A DNA stretch of 64,000 nt from Halichondria panicea (taxonomy: Eukaryota; Porifera; Demospongiae; Suberitida; Halichondriidae): contig NC_087377.1 of assembly GCF_963675165.1 (NCBI RefSeq), positions 4,650,042 to 4,714,041 on the forward strand. Reading direction: 5' to 3'. This document shows, piece after piece, positions 51,937-63,250 of this stretch (its first letter is position 1; each line of letters starts with the position of its first letter). The position numbers and the translations under genes were made by a program. Under the pieces are notes generated by a model. The model made no database searches. It had not been told where the DNA came from and saw only the letters and a list, made by a program, of their open reading frames with translations.

Positions 51937-52241
51937 TAATATGTAATGCTTAACTTTACCGTATTGAAATACAGAAAGAGGGTGTGGCACTTTGCTTGTA
52001 CTAAGAATGGGGTAAGTGGCCGGAATGTAACACCTCTGAAAAAGGGGAGGATCTGAGCAATGATTATGTTTACTGAGAAACAAGGAAAGGGGCGAAATTG
52101 ACAGAGCAATGTTTGTGTGTTTGAACAAAGCTTCGATTGAAGTCACGTTTTTGTGGCCGGAAGGGCCCTTGATACGAGGTGGCACTTTGCTTTGTACTGA
52201 GAAACAAGGGGTGAATTTGACAGAGTTTGAACAAAGCTTCA

Positions 52242-55200
52242 ATGGCTACTGAACAAGACTCAGAGTGAGTGAACATGTAGACTATGATTACTACTCATGG
52301 TAGCACCTTGTGATTGCATGGAGGGAGGCTCATTCCATTAGTAGAGTCAGAGCAGGCTAGCTATGATCAGAGGTGGAACACTGTACAGCAAAGTGACAGC
52401 TGGATATGTGCATGGTGTCACTTGCATAAACTATATACTGACACATAATTTATCAAGTAATTCTCTGTATGACTGACCCCCCAACCATCTATTTTGTACA
52501 GTGCTCTAGCCGAGGACTTACACGAGGCTGTATGCAATAATGACGTCACCCAAGTTAGGTCCCTGTTGGGACAGGGGGCAGACCCCAACCACCAGCTCTA
52601 CTGGAGTGATGACGAGTGGGCGTTTAAGTTGCCTCCATTACACTATGCTTGCTATGAGGGCTACCTTGAGATTGTGAAGACACTTGTTACTCATGGAGCT
52701 CGTACTGATAAAGGTGATGGGAGTGACAACAGTACTCCACTTCACTGGGCATGCCGGGAAGGTCATAAAGAGATAGTGCAGTACTTGATCCAGGAGGTTA
52801 GATGCAGCACTGGTAAGTAGTCATTATAATTATTTGTAATTGTTTCTTATGGTATCTGAATTATATACATGTACTGTGTAGCAGTATCAATTTTATCAGT
52901 AATTTAATAATTATTTGCGATGTAGTAGTCGTAGTACTGGTAAGTAGTCGTTGTGTATGTGAAGTTTTCATACCATGCATACAGCGGAAAGTATAGTGTT
53001 ACATTTCAATTTCGAATAATTATTTGCAATGTACGTACACTTGTTTGAAATACATAAACATTTTGCTGTACGGTTGCCATAGTAATATCTGTTAAAAATA
53101 TATGTGTGGTAGTTGAACTGTGTTCCACAACAGATGTGAGGAATAATGATAACGAGACTTCTCTTCACTCTGCTTGTGCGGGAGGAAGTAAAGACCTGGT
53201 ACAGTATCTGGTGGAGGAAGTGAAGATGGATGTTGGTAAGATTTAGTGTGCTCTTCGGATATCTGTGTATTTCGTTCCCATGCTTCTCTAAGACAAAGAG
53301 TCTACTAACATAATTATTGGTACACCAATAGAGCAAGCCATGCCGGTTCCATTGATACCTTTTTTGTTTTCGTAGGACAAATGGTTGTGGTACAATCACG
53401 TGTTTTGTAGACCCCAATAATACCTGGAATGTTAGACAAAAAATGAGTATTCTACTTCTTAGCGTATAAATACTTGTAGTTGTGTAAACTGTTAGTAGAG
53501 GGTATGAATGTTCGCGGATGGACCTCTACAAAGGATTTTGCGGATTTTATTTTCGTGGTCTGAGTTCCAGCCTTCTGGCGCATGCTCACATCAACATGCA
53601 GCTGTACCTCCACACCGTTAGCAGGCCTAGAATGTGTGAATGTCCTCCACCTCTAGCAGAACGTTTGCTGTGCAGGCCATGGTCAAGTAGACGTAGCAAG
53701 CTAGCTGGCTCTACCGGCGTCCATGTCTCTCTATTCCTTTTTTATTATCGATAGGTGTGGTAATAATATTGAATACGCCTATACTATTCAATAAGATATA
53801 ACATTTCGTGGGTATAAATTTTCGCGATACAGGCTCAATCTGCAAAAACTGCAAACATTTATACCCTCGAAATATACGGTACATTACATGTGAGGAAAGT
53901 GGATCACTCCCATAATGTTAGGGATATTCCCCTGGCCCCACCCACTAACTTCTATATAATGTGCAGTCAATACTACAGTCATAGTTGTGTGACTGAGTAT
54001 GCAAAGACAACGTATATAAAGCCACCCAGAATTCACGGGGGCACATGTCCTATTTCCCCGTATAGTGTTCATTATAATATTTCTATTAAATCAGTAATTC
54101 TGATTGTCCTGGAGTGTTATAGCTGAAGTCACGTATCACTAGCCAATAATGCACAAATGTGACAGTATGTATTCATTTGGTGTTTCTTAAGCTATGTCAA
54201 CATTGCTGGTTGTGTTTGCAGGCACTCCATTGACTGAGGAAAACTCCGATGCTCTAGAAAAGATGCTCCTAGACAATAAAATCAAAGGATTTGCTTTGAC
54301 TGGTGAAAGGACATACAAGGCAGTTGAACGCCACCTTCAGGAGCTCGGACACAGAGAACTAGCAGCCAACCTGAGGGCAAACCTCGACAAAGGTGGGTAG
54401 TAGTTAGTAAGAGCTGTGGGTAGTAGTACAGTAGCCCTCATATAAAAGTTCTCGTTGTGTTTCAGTTGCACGTAACGTTCCGTTTTTACGGAGTCAGAAA
54501 ACGCTAACTAAACGATTGCGTATTATTCATAAACGCACCGTAATTACGTACACCGGTCTAGGAGAAAAAACGGGTGGAATTTGATGAGTTAGCAATAATA
54601 ATTTTTATTTATTCTGTACGTACTAAGCAAGCTACAAATGTACTAACTTCTCTAGTGTAATCCAGGGGCATACAAATAGCACTGGGAATACTGCAGAACT
54701 TACATGCAAGGCTGGAAGAAGTAGTAGCAAGTCAACCGGATCTCTCAGTCTGGAATCTTAGATACAGCTACATTATATTATGATCTGATTGTACTATTAC
54801 TTTTGTTGAACACTTCATTATAAATTATACACTATCGTATATACAATGTCCTGTATCATTAAAACATCATGTCAAATGAAGAATAACAAATTCATGTACA
54901 GTGCTATAAATATAAATATAAATGTTCAAACTGAATGTCAGTAATTATTCTAACTAGATCTAGCTCTCGCCTTGACCTTGCTTCTTAGGGATTCTGTACT
55001 TGCTCCGTAGCTGTTTGTGAAGGATGAGGATTCTTTGTTTAGTAGAACAGTTCACCAGCTTGATTTCTTGGAACACTATAGCCAGCTAGCTACGGAGCGA
55101 ATCATGCAGCTACACATGCGAACGTTATTTCAGAATTAAAACGGGTATTTCCATACCGTATTAAATTTTAATGAGCTGGCTTCCGTTTTCATTCCGTTTC

Positions 55201-58200
55201 TACGCGAACCGTTGTACGCAAATTGAACGGTACGGAACGGGAACTTTTATATGAGGGCTACTGTAGGTGGGTTGCTGTATTGAAGTTATACTTGCCTGTG
55301 TTGAATATTGCATTGCATGAAGCCCCTCAAGATAAAAGGAGGGACATAATATTTTAACACCATAACTTTCGTACTGTTGATCTAATCTGAAAAAGACTTT
55401 CAAATTAATGATGTGCTTATACTTATTTATAGATAAATAGCACGAGGGCATAACGTAATAACGAGACTTATATATTAGCCGTGGTTATATTGAGTTCATT
55501 CTTTTTGCATTCCCTAGGCCACATTTAATGATTTCATACCTAAATTGATACCACAATAAAAATTATGTTGTGAATGCAGTATCTTATAAAGGGTAATAGG
55601 TTGGTGGTGCATTAGGTAAACACTGCCGACCATGCGTGTGCATGTACAGTATCAGAGGAGGTGCTAGCCTCGATCCCAATTCTGCGCATGTGTCACATTT
55701 TTATTGTATTTGTGGTCGGCAAAAATATTCAATAATCGAAATTTGTACACAGAAAATGCACAGAGTGAGTACACAACAGAGCACATAGAGAGCTGCTTCA
55801 CAAGGGCCTAGGGAGTTGTCAGTTGTGCTGCAGCACGATTACAGTGACCCAGGGCAACTTCAGGATGATTGAATGCCTTCAAATTACGTTTCAAAAAGAT
55901 TTAGCAAGCTGCTGGACTTCTCTGATTCTAGGCCCCAACTCGTAACTCAGTTAAATTTTGCTTTAGAAAACGTAGATTCTCTTGATGCCTCTCAGCTACC
56001 CAACAACGCTCGAACGAGCAGGTCATACTCCAGTCCTGTGAGTATAGGACAGATAGCAGTGACGATAGTTTCACAGACCTGCATGAGGAAAAAGGAGTAT
56101 TACCAACCAAGCAGACCACCTCTAGAATCAATGGTTCTTACACACAGTAGAACAGAACCTCCTCAGAGACAAACACCAGCCAACAAGCCAGCCATAAAGA
56201 GATTGAATTTTAAATGTACCTTTGTTTGGGGTGGTGCCTACAAAAGATCAAAAGATTATCATGCAATCAATACACACACTAAATTGCCACATAATTATAA
56301 TTGAATTGCTATTAATAGGACCAAAAATTAGGAATGTACATGTAACACAGCACTAACTCACAAGCCAACAAACCGTATATTGAGAATGGCCATACACAAA
56401 GTACAGTACAAGGGTGCCAAATAATTATTAGAATCATAGACATAATTATGTATAGGCTCCCACAAGCAAACTTATACATGCAATGGCACTCATAGGCACA
56501 TATAAAGTAATTGTGATCCTACAACAAACTGGGAGTTCATAAAAAGATTTAACTTTGGGCACAGAATTACAATGCATATCACAGGCAAACACACAAGCCA
56601 AATAATAACAAATTGTGACCTAATCCTAGCTGGGGAGCATAACACAACCAACAAGCCTATTATGTTGGGAAGAAAATGTCCTTACACAAGTAGACAGTAC
56701 ACTCATAAACAGTACACTCATAAGCCACAAGCCTTTGCTTTCCCCTGAAAAGGTCAGAACATTATTATGCAATCAACCTCTGTACATGTACACAGTGAGC
56801 CTAATTGAGTAGTGAGCCTAATTGACCTTGGAAGCAGGCAGGAACTTCACACAAGCCTAGGCATAACTTTTGGCAGAGCACTGATATATTTAGCATGGTA
56901 TAAAGTACCTGCTTCTTGCAATTTACAGAGTACCTCTGACAATCTCCCTTCCTGTGTCGGGCCACAGGCACACACAGATACACGCAAGCGCGCGCGTGTG
57001 CACAGATACACATACACACACATACACCCGCGCGGGCACACATAACAGACACATACAGACACAGACACAGATACACACACACATACACCCGCGCGGGCAC
57101 ACATACAGACACACACACACGCACGCACGCACATAAAGATACACACACAAGTGCGCGCACGCACACACACACACACGCACACCACTTACTGTAAGCAGTT
57201 CCACTCCTGGCCTAGCCTCGATCCCAGGCCGCACTTCCCACTTCACTTAGGGAAGTGGGCCTGGTATCGACTGCTTGCACATGCGCTAATATCCCCCCGG
57301 TATCTGGGGGCTTGGAAACATCGTATATGCTCAGTAAAACTATAACATCACAACGAAAGGAAGTGGATTGAAGGAAGTAGATAGAAAGTTCGATTGAAGG
57401 TTTCTAGCCCATCGGATAGCATTCTCTGATAGCTACCCTTAGCCTGCTATGTTAACAAAAGACTCACAGCCTGCAACAATGTGGATGACGATCGTCTGAA
57501 AGGAGTGAAAGCTGATAGTCTACCTTGATCTTGCCAAACATGAACAAGACTTGATAGCATAGGGCCCACATAGGGCCCACACAAAAATATCTGACCTTAA
57601 CAAGCTTGACAAAGCTTTATACCTCTTCCCTTGTTGTTCAGTCTTCAGAATAATGTTTTCTAAGCTTCAGAGAAGAGAGAACCTTCAGCTAAGAGCCATT
57701 CCAATAATGATAAAACGGGAACTGACTTCTAGTACACGATAGTATACATATATAAATGTCACGAAAGTGAACGAGAATATCCATTCATCAGAATCTGATG
57801 AACGACTGATGCATGCTGCACAGACAACTAGTGCTGGTGTCATAGGCGCGAGTGACTCCCCCAAATAATGACTCCCGGTCACTCCTACCTAGTCACCAGT
57901 GACCCCCGGTCACTCATGCATGCCTAGGAATGAATGACTCCCCCCCGGTCACTAACTCCTCCTGGAAAAAAAATGACTCCCCCACAAATTGAGATTTCAG
58001 CGGATCGAGGGCTGCTAAGTAATCCTCAAAAGACTGTTGCCCATGCATGCATGCAGTGACTATACTAGTCTAGTATATACAATCAAGTTCATCACTGTTA
58101 TCTATGAGAGGCCTGTTACAAGTGTTTGTCTATAGCTAGCTGTTCCTTCACTTAGTCAGCAATATAATTTTGAAACAACAACATCCATCACAATAATTAT

Positions 58201-61200
58201 TACAGTGAAAATAACGAAAGCCTAAAAATTCTACAACTAGCTATATATATTCTCCAACTGAGTGGAGATACTATAATGATACCACGAGTTGAATATCATT
58301 TCATCGTAGGAGTCAGGGTGGAGACAAGGGCAGTATAATTAACAATGCTGGGAAATCTCAGGTCTCTTGCGACTATTCAGAGGTTAATTAAGAGGCATGC
58401 ATGTGGTACCTCCTCCCTATATGCTTGATTAGAGGCCGCTCTTGTATAAATGCCGCTCTCAAAAACCTTTGCTAGCATTTAGTAGCCGGTCTCAAATAGT
58501 AGCCTCAGTCTCTACAGTATTTCTGCACGTGGCAGCCATATTAATTCTAGCAGCTAGCTACATATAGCTAGGTATAGCAGCTTGTTAGTGCTTCCCAAAG
58601 GCTTTCTCATGGCATATTATTAGGCTTCATGGCACTGCATCAACAGCATGGATAGCCTTCACACAGCAAGTTATTAGTTATTTAATAGTGGAGTTAAAGC
58701 TTCGTTGTTGGATAAACGCAAGCAAAAACTGTGACATCTGTAGAAACTTCTCTGGGAGCTAGGTCGTATCGGCAGACGCCCTTTTCCCGGGAAATATTTT
58801 CTTCACCTACACACAGATTTATAAGTTCAATGGTGGCTCATGATGTCCGTTGCTGTACTAACTAGCCTAAATAAAGATATACTGAGGCTATCAAGACTAC
58901 AGATGCTACTCTAGACTTACCAGATCCAGGAACTTAGTCCATCTCATGCTCAAGAGCTTCTTCCTCAGATACTTCAGGCTATTTGTAGCTTTTTAGCTAG
59001 CTATTATCTCAGTTACTGTCCTTTCACTCAACAAGGCCATAAGCATCGATATTCTCACTGTCTAGCAGCTCTATAGAACCTCACTGAGTTGTACTACGAA
59101 AATCTTGAAGTACTTATCAAACGTCACTTTTCTTTCGATATTTCTGTACAAAGCCTACCTCAATGCAGCATATTAAAGATACTATGTGAAAGAGCAGCTC
59201 AATGTGCATGTGCTGGTACCTACAGTGTGGGCATACCTTCAACACAGCAGGCACAATAAATTTTTGAAAATTACCACTAGCGTGGCCATTATATGACGGC
59301 TTCAACGGGGAAAGGGTTAATAAGCATGTTCTCCACTCCACTACTAAACTCAAAAGTGTCAGCATGCCTCTAGCTTGAGTTGTATTAGCCTCTTACATGA
59401 GTAATAACATGATACAGTGGCCGTCAGAATAAAGTTTCCCGTACCATTGCATTCATGTATATAGCGTTGCTATTTTTGCGCAACAGAAAAACTCTAATTT
59501 TGATTGCACCTGTTGTATTCATAAATTTGTTGTACAATCATAAAAACTTGTGAAACTGTTACTGAATCAGCAATATCAGGACACAAAGAATCTGAGAACA
59601 ATGAAAGTAACTTCGTAGCTAGCCTATAATTACAGCCATGCATTGTAAAGCAAGTGTACATTATTATTAAATTTGAAGTGAAATGAACAAATATCCATGC
59701 GCTCCTGCTATGTATATAATACAGATGACTTGTTTTTTTATATGAACTGTGAGAAAGTTACTGTTACTGTACATACATAATTGTAGTTGGTACTTTTTCT
59801 AGGGAAGTACGCGAATCACACAAGGGTCGAGTATAATACCGTGTTTCAGTCTAGTATTATTCCTATTATTTCAGCCCTCAATGAATTCAAGTCTGAGCAA
59901 GCTCTTAATGAAGCCATGAAGGCTGGATTTGTCCGTGTGAACACTACCAATATCTTATTCTTTGGAATGGCAGGCACTGGTAAAACTTCCACTAAGCATC
60001 TCCTTCTGGGACTGCCTCCTCCTGTAGATAGAAATAGCACTCCATTAGCTAGCACAGCAGAGAGGATATGTATTAGACAAATTCGTGACACTACAAAGAT
60101 ACGAATGGAAACTCAAGAAGATTCCTCTAGAACATGGAAACCAGTATCTAGTGATGACCTACAACGCATTGTTGCTGATGCTATTAAATCTCATGTAACC
60201 AGCTCAGATTCTGAAGAATACGCTAACCCACAAGAACTCAGTATTGCTCTGAAGCAACTTGAACCTAGCAATGAATCCAGTACGCCAGTTGATGCAACTC
60301 CTTCGACTTCAAGAGCAACTAAACCATCAGTAGCTGGAGCAAAAATAACTCGTAGTAAACAAGAAAGAAAAAAGATTAAATTTCTTAGCACTGTTTCAAA
60401 TGTAATGGCGAATATTCAGCGATTTTCTGATGCTGATCGTACTGCCGTTCAAGAAAAGTTTGGATTTCATTGGATCTACATAATCGATAGCGGTGGGCAA
60501 CCACACTTTCATAATCTACTGCCTCTCTTCATGCCCAAGATTTCTGTAGCTTTGTACACTCTTCGTCTGTCTGATTGCCTAGATGATCATCCGCTAGTTG
60601 AATACTACAAGGACAATAAGCCAGTTGGTGAATGTTTCAAGTCACATCTCTCAGTTTTGGATAACTTTAAGTATCTCGTGCAGTCAATTCAATCTCACAG
60701 TGAAAACTGCAAGCTGGTATGCATTGGTACTCACAAAGACCATCAATCTGAATGCAAGGAAACATTATCCGACAAGAATAAAACGTTATTGAATTTTGCG
60801 GAGAAAGACTGCATTAAGAAGTTGACTATGTTTTTCAATTTGGGTATAACGAAAGAGATATTATTTCCTGTGGATTGCAAACACTGCGATTCTGACAGTC
60901 AGGAAGTGGCAAAGACAATTCGTGAATATGTTCACAAACTATCTCAAGAGCTGAATAATATTGAAATCAAGGTTCCTTTTTGGTGGTTTCTTTTGCAAAT
61001 TATTGTCGAGAAGGTTTCAAACGATGAAAACAGAAAAGTTTTAAGCAAGGATGAATGCGTAGAAATTGCAAAAGCATTACATAATTTTCACGAAGATGCA
61101 CTTTGTGAAGCTTTAAAATTCTTCCATGAGCATAACATATTTCACTACTATCCTGCCATTCTACCAAATGTTGTATTTTGTGATACTCAAGTGCTTCTCG

Positions 61201-62004
61201 ATAAAGTAACAGAGCTTGTCGAGTATGCTGCATACGTGCGAGCAAGTAATGGGTTTGGAACGTGGTTAGATTTTACCGATAAAGGAATTATTACAATTCA
61301 ACTTTTATCTGACAAAAATTTTGAAAAGCACTACGTCGATGAAATCTTTGCACCCACTCATCTCATTGAAATATTCAAGCACTTGTTGATAGCCACCCCA
61401 TTTCATTTATTCTCACAAGAAGTCGGGAAAGATAAGCGTTTCTATATGCCATCACTTCTATCCTTGCTCCCACCAACTCAAGTCAATGACAAACGAGCTG
61501 ATTTGCTTAAGACCGGTTTAATCCCACTTGTTTTGCACTTTAAAAGCAACTGGCAGTGCTGTGGAGTGTTTTGCTGTCTCCAAGTGTACCTGATTAAAGA
61601 ATGTGAATGGGAAATTGAAATGGAAGATCACCAGCCGAGTAGAAACTTTGTACAATTTGTTCATCGAGAGGAAGATTGTTTTATCACGCTAATTGACGGA
61701 TTTTCATTCCTCGAAATTCATTCCAGCAATAATCAAAAAGAAATGCTGTCGTTAATAAGCGAAAATATTTACTCTGGTCTTCGATCTGCTTACAAAGCCC
61801 TGAAATACACGTATGAGGATCCTGAAGTCACATTTCTGTGTCCTTTCATTTCGCAATCCATCTCTAGTCCAAGTCCCCAAGTGCCCCACCACCCAGCTCA
61901 TGTTCTGGTTGAGGATGATGTTATGAGGTGTACTCTATGCAAGACGACGTATGAGCTAAAAGACGGTCACAAAGATTGGCTCTCTCCTTGTTGTAAACTG
62001 GAAG
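52242..62004 (+). CDS. Gene B: ankyrin-ROC-COR paralogue of gene A (3' end beyond the recognised exons)
   Basis: Exons: 52242-52264, 52502-52812, 53134-53235, 54222-54392, 59803-62004, all joining in phase by GT-AG. Domains: four ankyrin repeats, the helical module, a ROC-like GTPase and COR. The last exon ends GAAG before GTGAGG in phase 1, so coding continues; no further exon is recognised before 64000. Compared with gene A it lacks the WW exon, the SH3 exons and the fifth ankyrin exon. The start ATG has the same leader as gene A (TTTGAACAAAGCTTCAATGG), and several introns align between the two genes. Role inferred: GTPase-regulated scaffold, as for gene A. No lesions seen. Confidence 0.8.
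52502..53235 (+). CDS. Gene B ankyrin exons
   Basis: Exon 52502-52812 encodes [40 protein letters not shown] and [20 protein letters not shown], three good repeats; exon 53134-53235 adds [20 protein letters not shown]. The third repeat is more canonical than its gene A equivalent. Exon 1 (52242-52264) splices straight to this exon, skipping where gene A has WW. Confidence 0.85.
53487..53879. mobile_element. ~390-bp MITE in a gene B intron
   Basis: The right end, inverted, reads CCGTATATTTCGAGGGTATA and the left end has AGAGGGTATGAATG, giving an imperfect inverted repeat; TA follows the right end. Internal TTTCGTGGGTATAAATTTTC pairs with related sequence on the left. It belongs to the wider CCGTA-ended, TTTCG-rich group. 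The left end is degraded. Confidence 0.55.
54222..54392 (+). CDS. Gene B helical-module exon
   Basis: Encodes [20 protein letters not shown], then [20 protein letters not shown] and [11 protein letters not shown]. It is nearly the same as the gene A exon at 10854-11015, with an extra KGFA-type insertion of three residues. The family is unrecognised. Confidence 0.75.
54429..55263. mobile_element. 835-bp MITE, CAGTAGCCCTCATAT ends
   Basis: Ends read CAGTAGCCCTCATATAAAAG inward on both sides, flanked by TA (54427-54428 and 55264-55265). The equivalent intron of gene A (around 11050) has the uninterrupted sequence GTAGTAGGTGGG, an empty site with a single TA. The insertion therefore post-dates the duplication, or was excised from A. 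No coding capacity. Confidence 0.9.
57212..57271. mobile_element. ~60-bp hairpin, CCTCGATCCCAGGCC ends
   Basis: CCTCGATCCCAGGCC and ACTTCCC pair with GGGAAGT and GGCCTGGTATCGA around a short loop. It is another short member of the dispersed family at 6591 and 25207. Non-coding. Confidence 0.55.
58420..58720. repeat. Dispersed repeat (TTTAGTAGCC family), copy 2
   Basis: Shares with 11510-11800 the ordered words TATATGCTTGAT, TTTAGTAGCC, TCTCAAATAGTAGCCTCAG, GCACGTGGCAGCCAT and CTTTCTCATGGCA. It lies in the long gene B intron before the ROC exon, roughly the position corresponding to copy 1 in gene A, so it could be inherited through the duplication. Confidence 0.6.
59803..62004 (+). CDS. Gene B ROC-COR exon, intact
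   Basis: One 2.2-kb exon. The P-loop is [20 protein letters not shown]; a ~130-residue Ser/Thr-rich insert follows; G3 is [20 protein letters not shown]4-type is [10 protein letters not shown]. The COR-like part begins near [16 protein letters not shown] and includes [16 protein letters not shown]. Near the end, [13 protein letters not shown] and LSPCC form a possible zinc knuckle. The overall plan matches the gene A exon broken at 13070 and 15539 but the sequence is quite diverged, in contrast to the nearly identical helical-module exon. Confidence 0.85.
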
Positions 62005-62150
62005 GTGAGGTCATAATAATAATATTGCATAATACTAATAACCACAATAAGTTGCAAATACAGTATCTTATAAAGGATGCAGTTATAAAGGTTGGTGGTG
62101 CATGGTGCATTAGGTGAAACAATAATATAGCGTCCCCTGACCATGGACTA

Positions 62151-62665
62151 CCGTAGAAACTGGATTTATTAGCGCTTATTCGACTATAAGCGTATCTTTA
62201 TTTTAAGCTCATGGTCAACTGCAGGCTTTTTATACTCGAATTGAAGCGCTTTTCCAATTATGCGACGGTTATTAGTGAAATTTTAGAATTGATTCATCTA
62301 ATTTCGTTTATCTATGAGCTAGTTAGCTTGTACAGTGCAGGATAGCTATGGTGATATCCATCTGGAAGGACTCTCACATGCTGAGAGAATGTGAGACATG
62401 GATGAGGTCCTTTTATTCCAAGCTCCTGGTCAATATAAATGTTATTATAATAATATGAATTTCAATGATAATAGTGTGACATGATATAGATCCAGTTAGG
62501 GTTGCCTGCTTTCCTTGCTTGCTCACTTTCTAGCCAGCTTGCGAGTCAGCACTCATCACAGACACATCCGGTTGCTGGGTGGGGCTCGAAATGACTGCGC
62601 ATTCTCGAATATAAGCGTATAGAGCTCTGCTATTGACCCCAAAAGCGCATGCACAGTTTCTACGG
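62151..62665. mobile_element. 515-bp MITE, CCGTAGAAACTG ends
   Basis: The left terminus CCGTAGAAACTG is mirrored by CAGTTTCTACGG at the right; TA flanks both. Subterminal ATAAGCGTAT words occur in both arms. No coding sequence. It lies in the gene B intron or 3' flank. Confidence 0.8.
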
Positions 62666-62675
62666 TATGCATGTA

Positions 62676-62880
62676 CCGTATAGGGGGTAATTTTCGGGTG
62701 GGCAATGTGGCTGAGCAATATTAATTTTAGTCACTTCGTCGATAATATTTTCGTGGTTGCTGCTTGCACTGCCGGTAAAGGTAGGCAAGGTCGCTTCGTT
62801 CGTGGGTAAGTGGTCAGAGCTCCAACCACGAAAACCACCAATATTATTTTTTTCCCCCGGAAATTACCAGCTATATACGG
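62676..62880. mobile_element. ~205-bp MITE, CCGTATAGGGGGTAATTTTC end
   Basis: It starts CCGTATAGGGGGTAATTTTC after a TA and ends GGAAATTACCAGCTATATAC then GG. The arms are imperfectly inverted. It begins only 10 bases after the previous element. Inner arms GGTTGCTGCTTG and CCAACCACGAAAACC pair partly. Confidence 0.65.
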
Positions 62881-62884
62881 GTAT

Positions 62885-63250
62885 AATTATGTGCATGTTT
62901 ATCTAGCAAAATGAAACATTTAGTAGCCATTCCCTCAGTGAACTTTGACTATAGCATATCTGGCAGCCATATAATTCTTAATACTAGCAGCTAGCTATTA
63001 GTGCTTCAAAAAGACTTTCTCATGGCAGAGTTAGTTTAGGTTACAACAAAATAATGTTGTTGGGGCTGATAAACGCCGCTCTTCAACAATGGCCTCTCTC
63101 GAATTGTGTATATATAGCCTCCTCTGCCTGCAAAATTAAACATTTAGTAGCCGCGGCCTCTGATCAAACATATAATTATACGGTATAATTATTATATTAT
63201 AGGAGTCACACGTTACAATTGTACTGAAAATAATTATCATGTCTGCCAGA
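62885..63250. repeat. Dispersed repeat (TTTAGTAGCC family), copy 3
   Basis: It contains CATTTAGTAGCCATT, AACTTTGACTATAGC, GACTTTCTCATGGCA and TAGCCGCGGCCTCTGATCAA, then TGTCTGCCAGAAGGC. Copy 1 ends with the same GTGTCTGCCAGAAGGC at 11926-11940. The shared segment thus spans about 350 bases. Confidence 0.6.

Larger units (their letters stand above)
55266..59802. other. Long gene B intron
   Basis: No exon is recognised. The first ~400 bases align with the gene A intron after 11050 (words such as AAACACTGCCGACCATG and GTACAGTATCAGAGGAGGTG). The 143-codon frame at 55873-56304 resembles nothing I know and lacks splice or repeat support. A purine-pyrimidine tract rich in CA and GCGC lies at 56965-57182. 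At 57840-57990 a TGACTCCC/GGTCACT motif repeats several times. At 59371-59480 sequence resembling 9905-10030 of gene A occurs (GCCGTCAGAATAAAGTT). Confidence 0.5.

Noticed and set aside
55873-56304. 143-codon frame in the gene B intron
   Set aside because: No recognisable domain, no paralogous exon in gene A and no needed splice link; kept only as a note.
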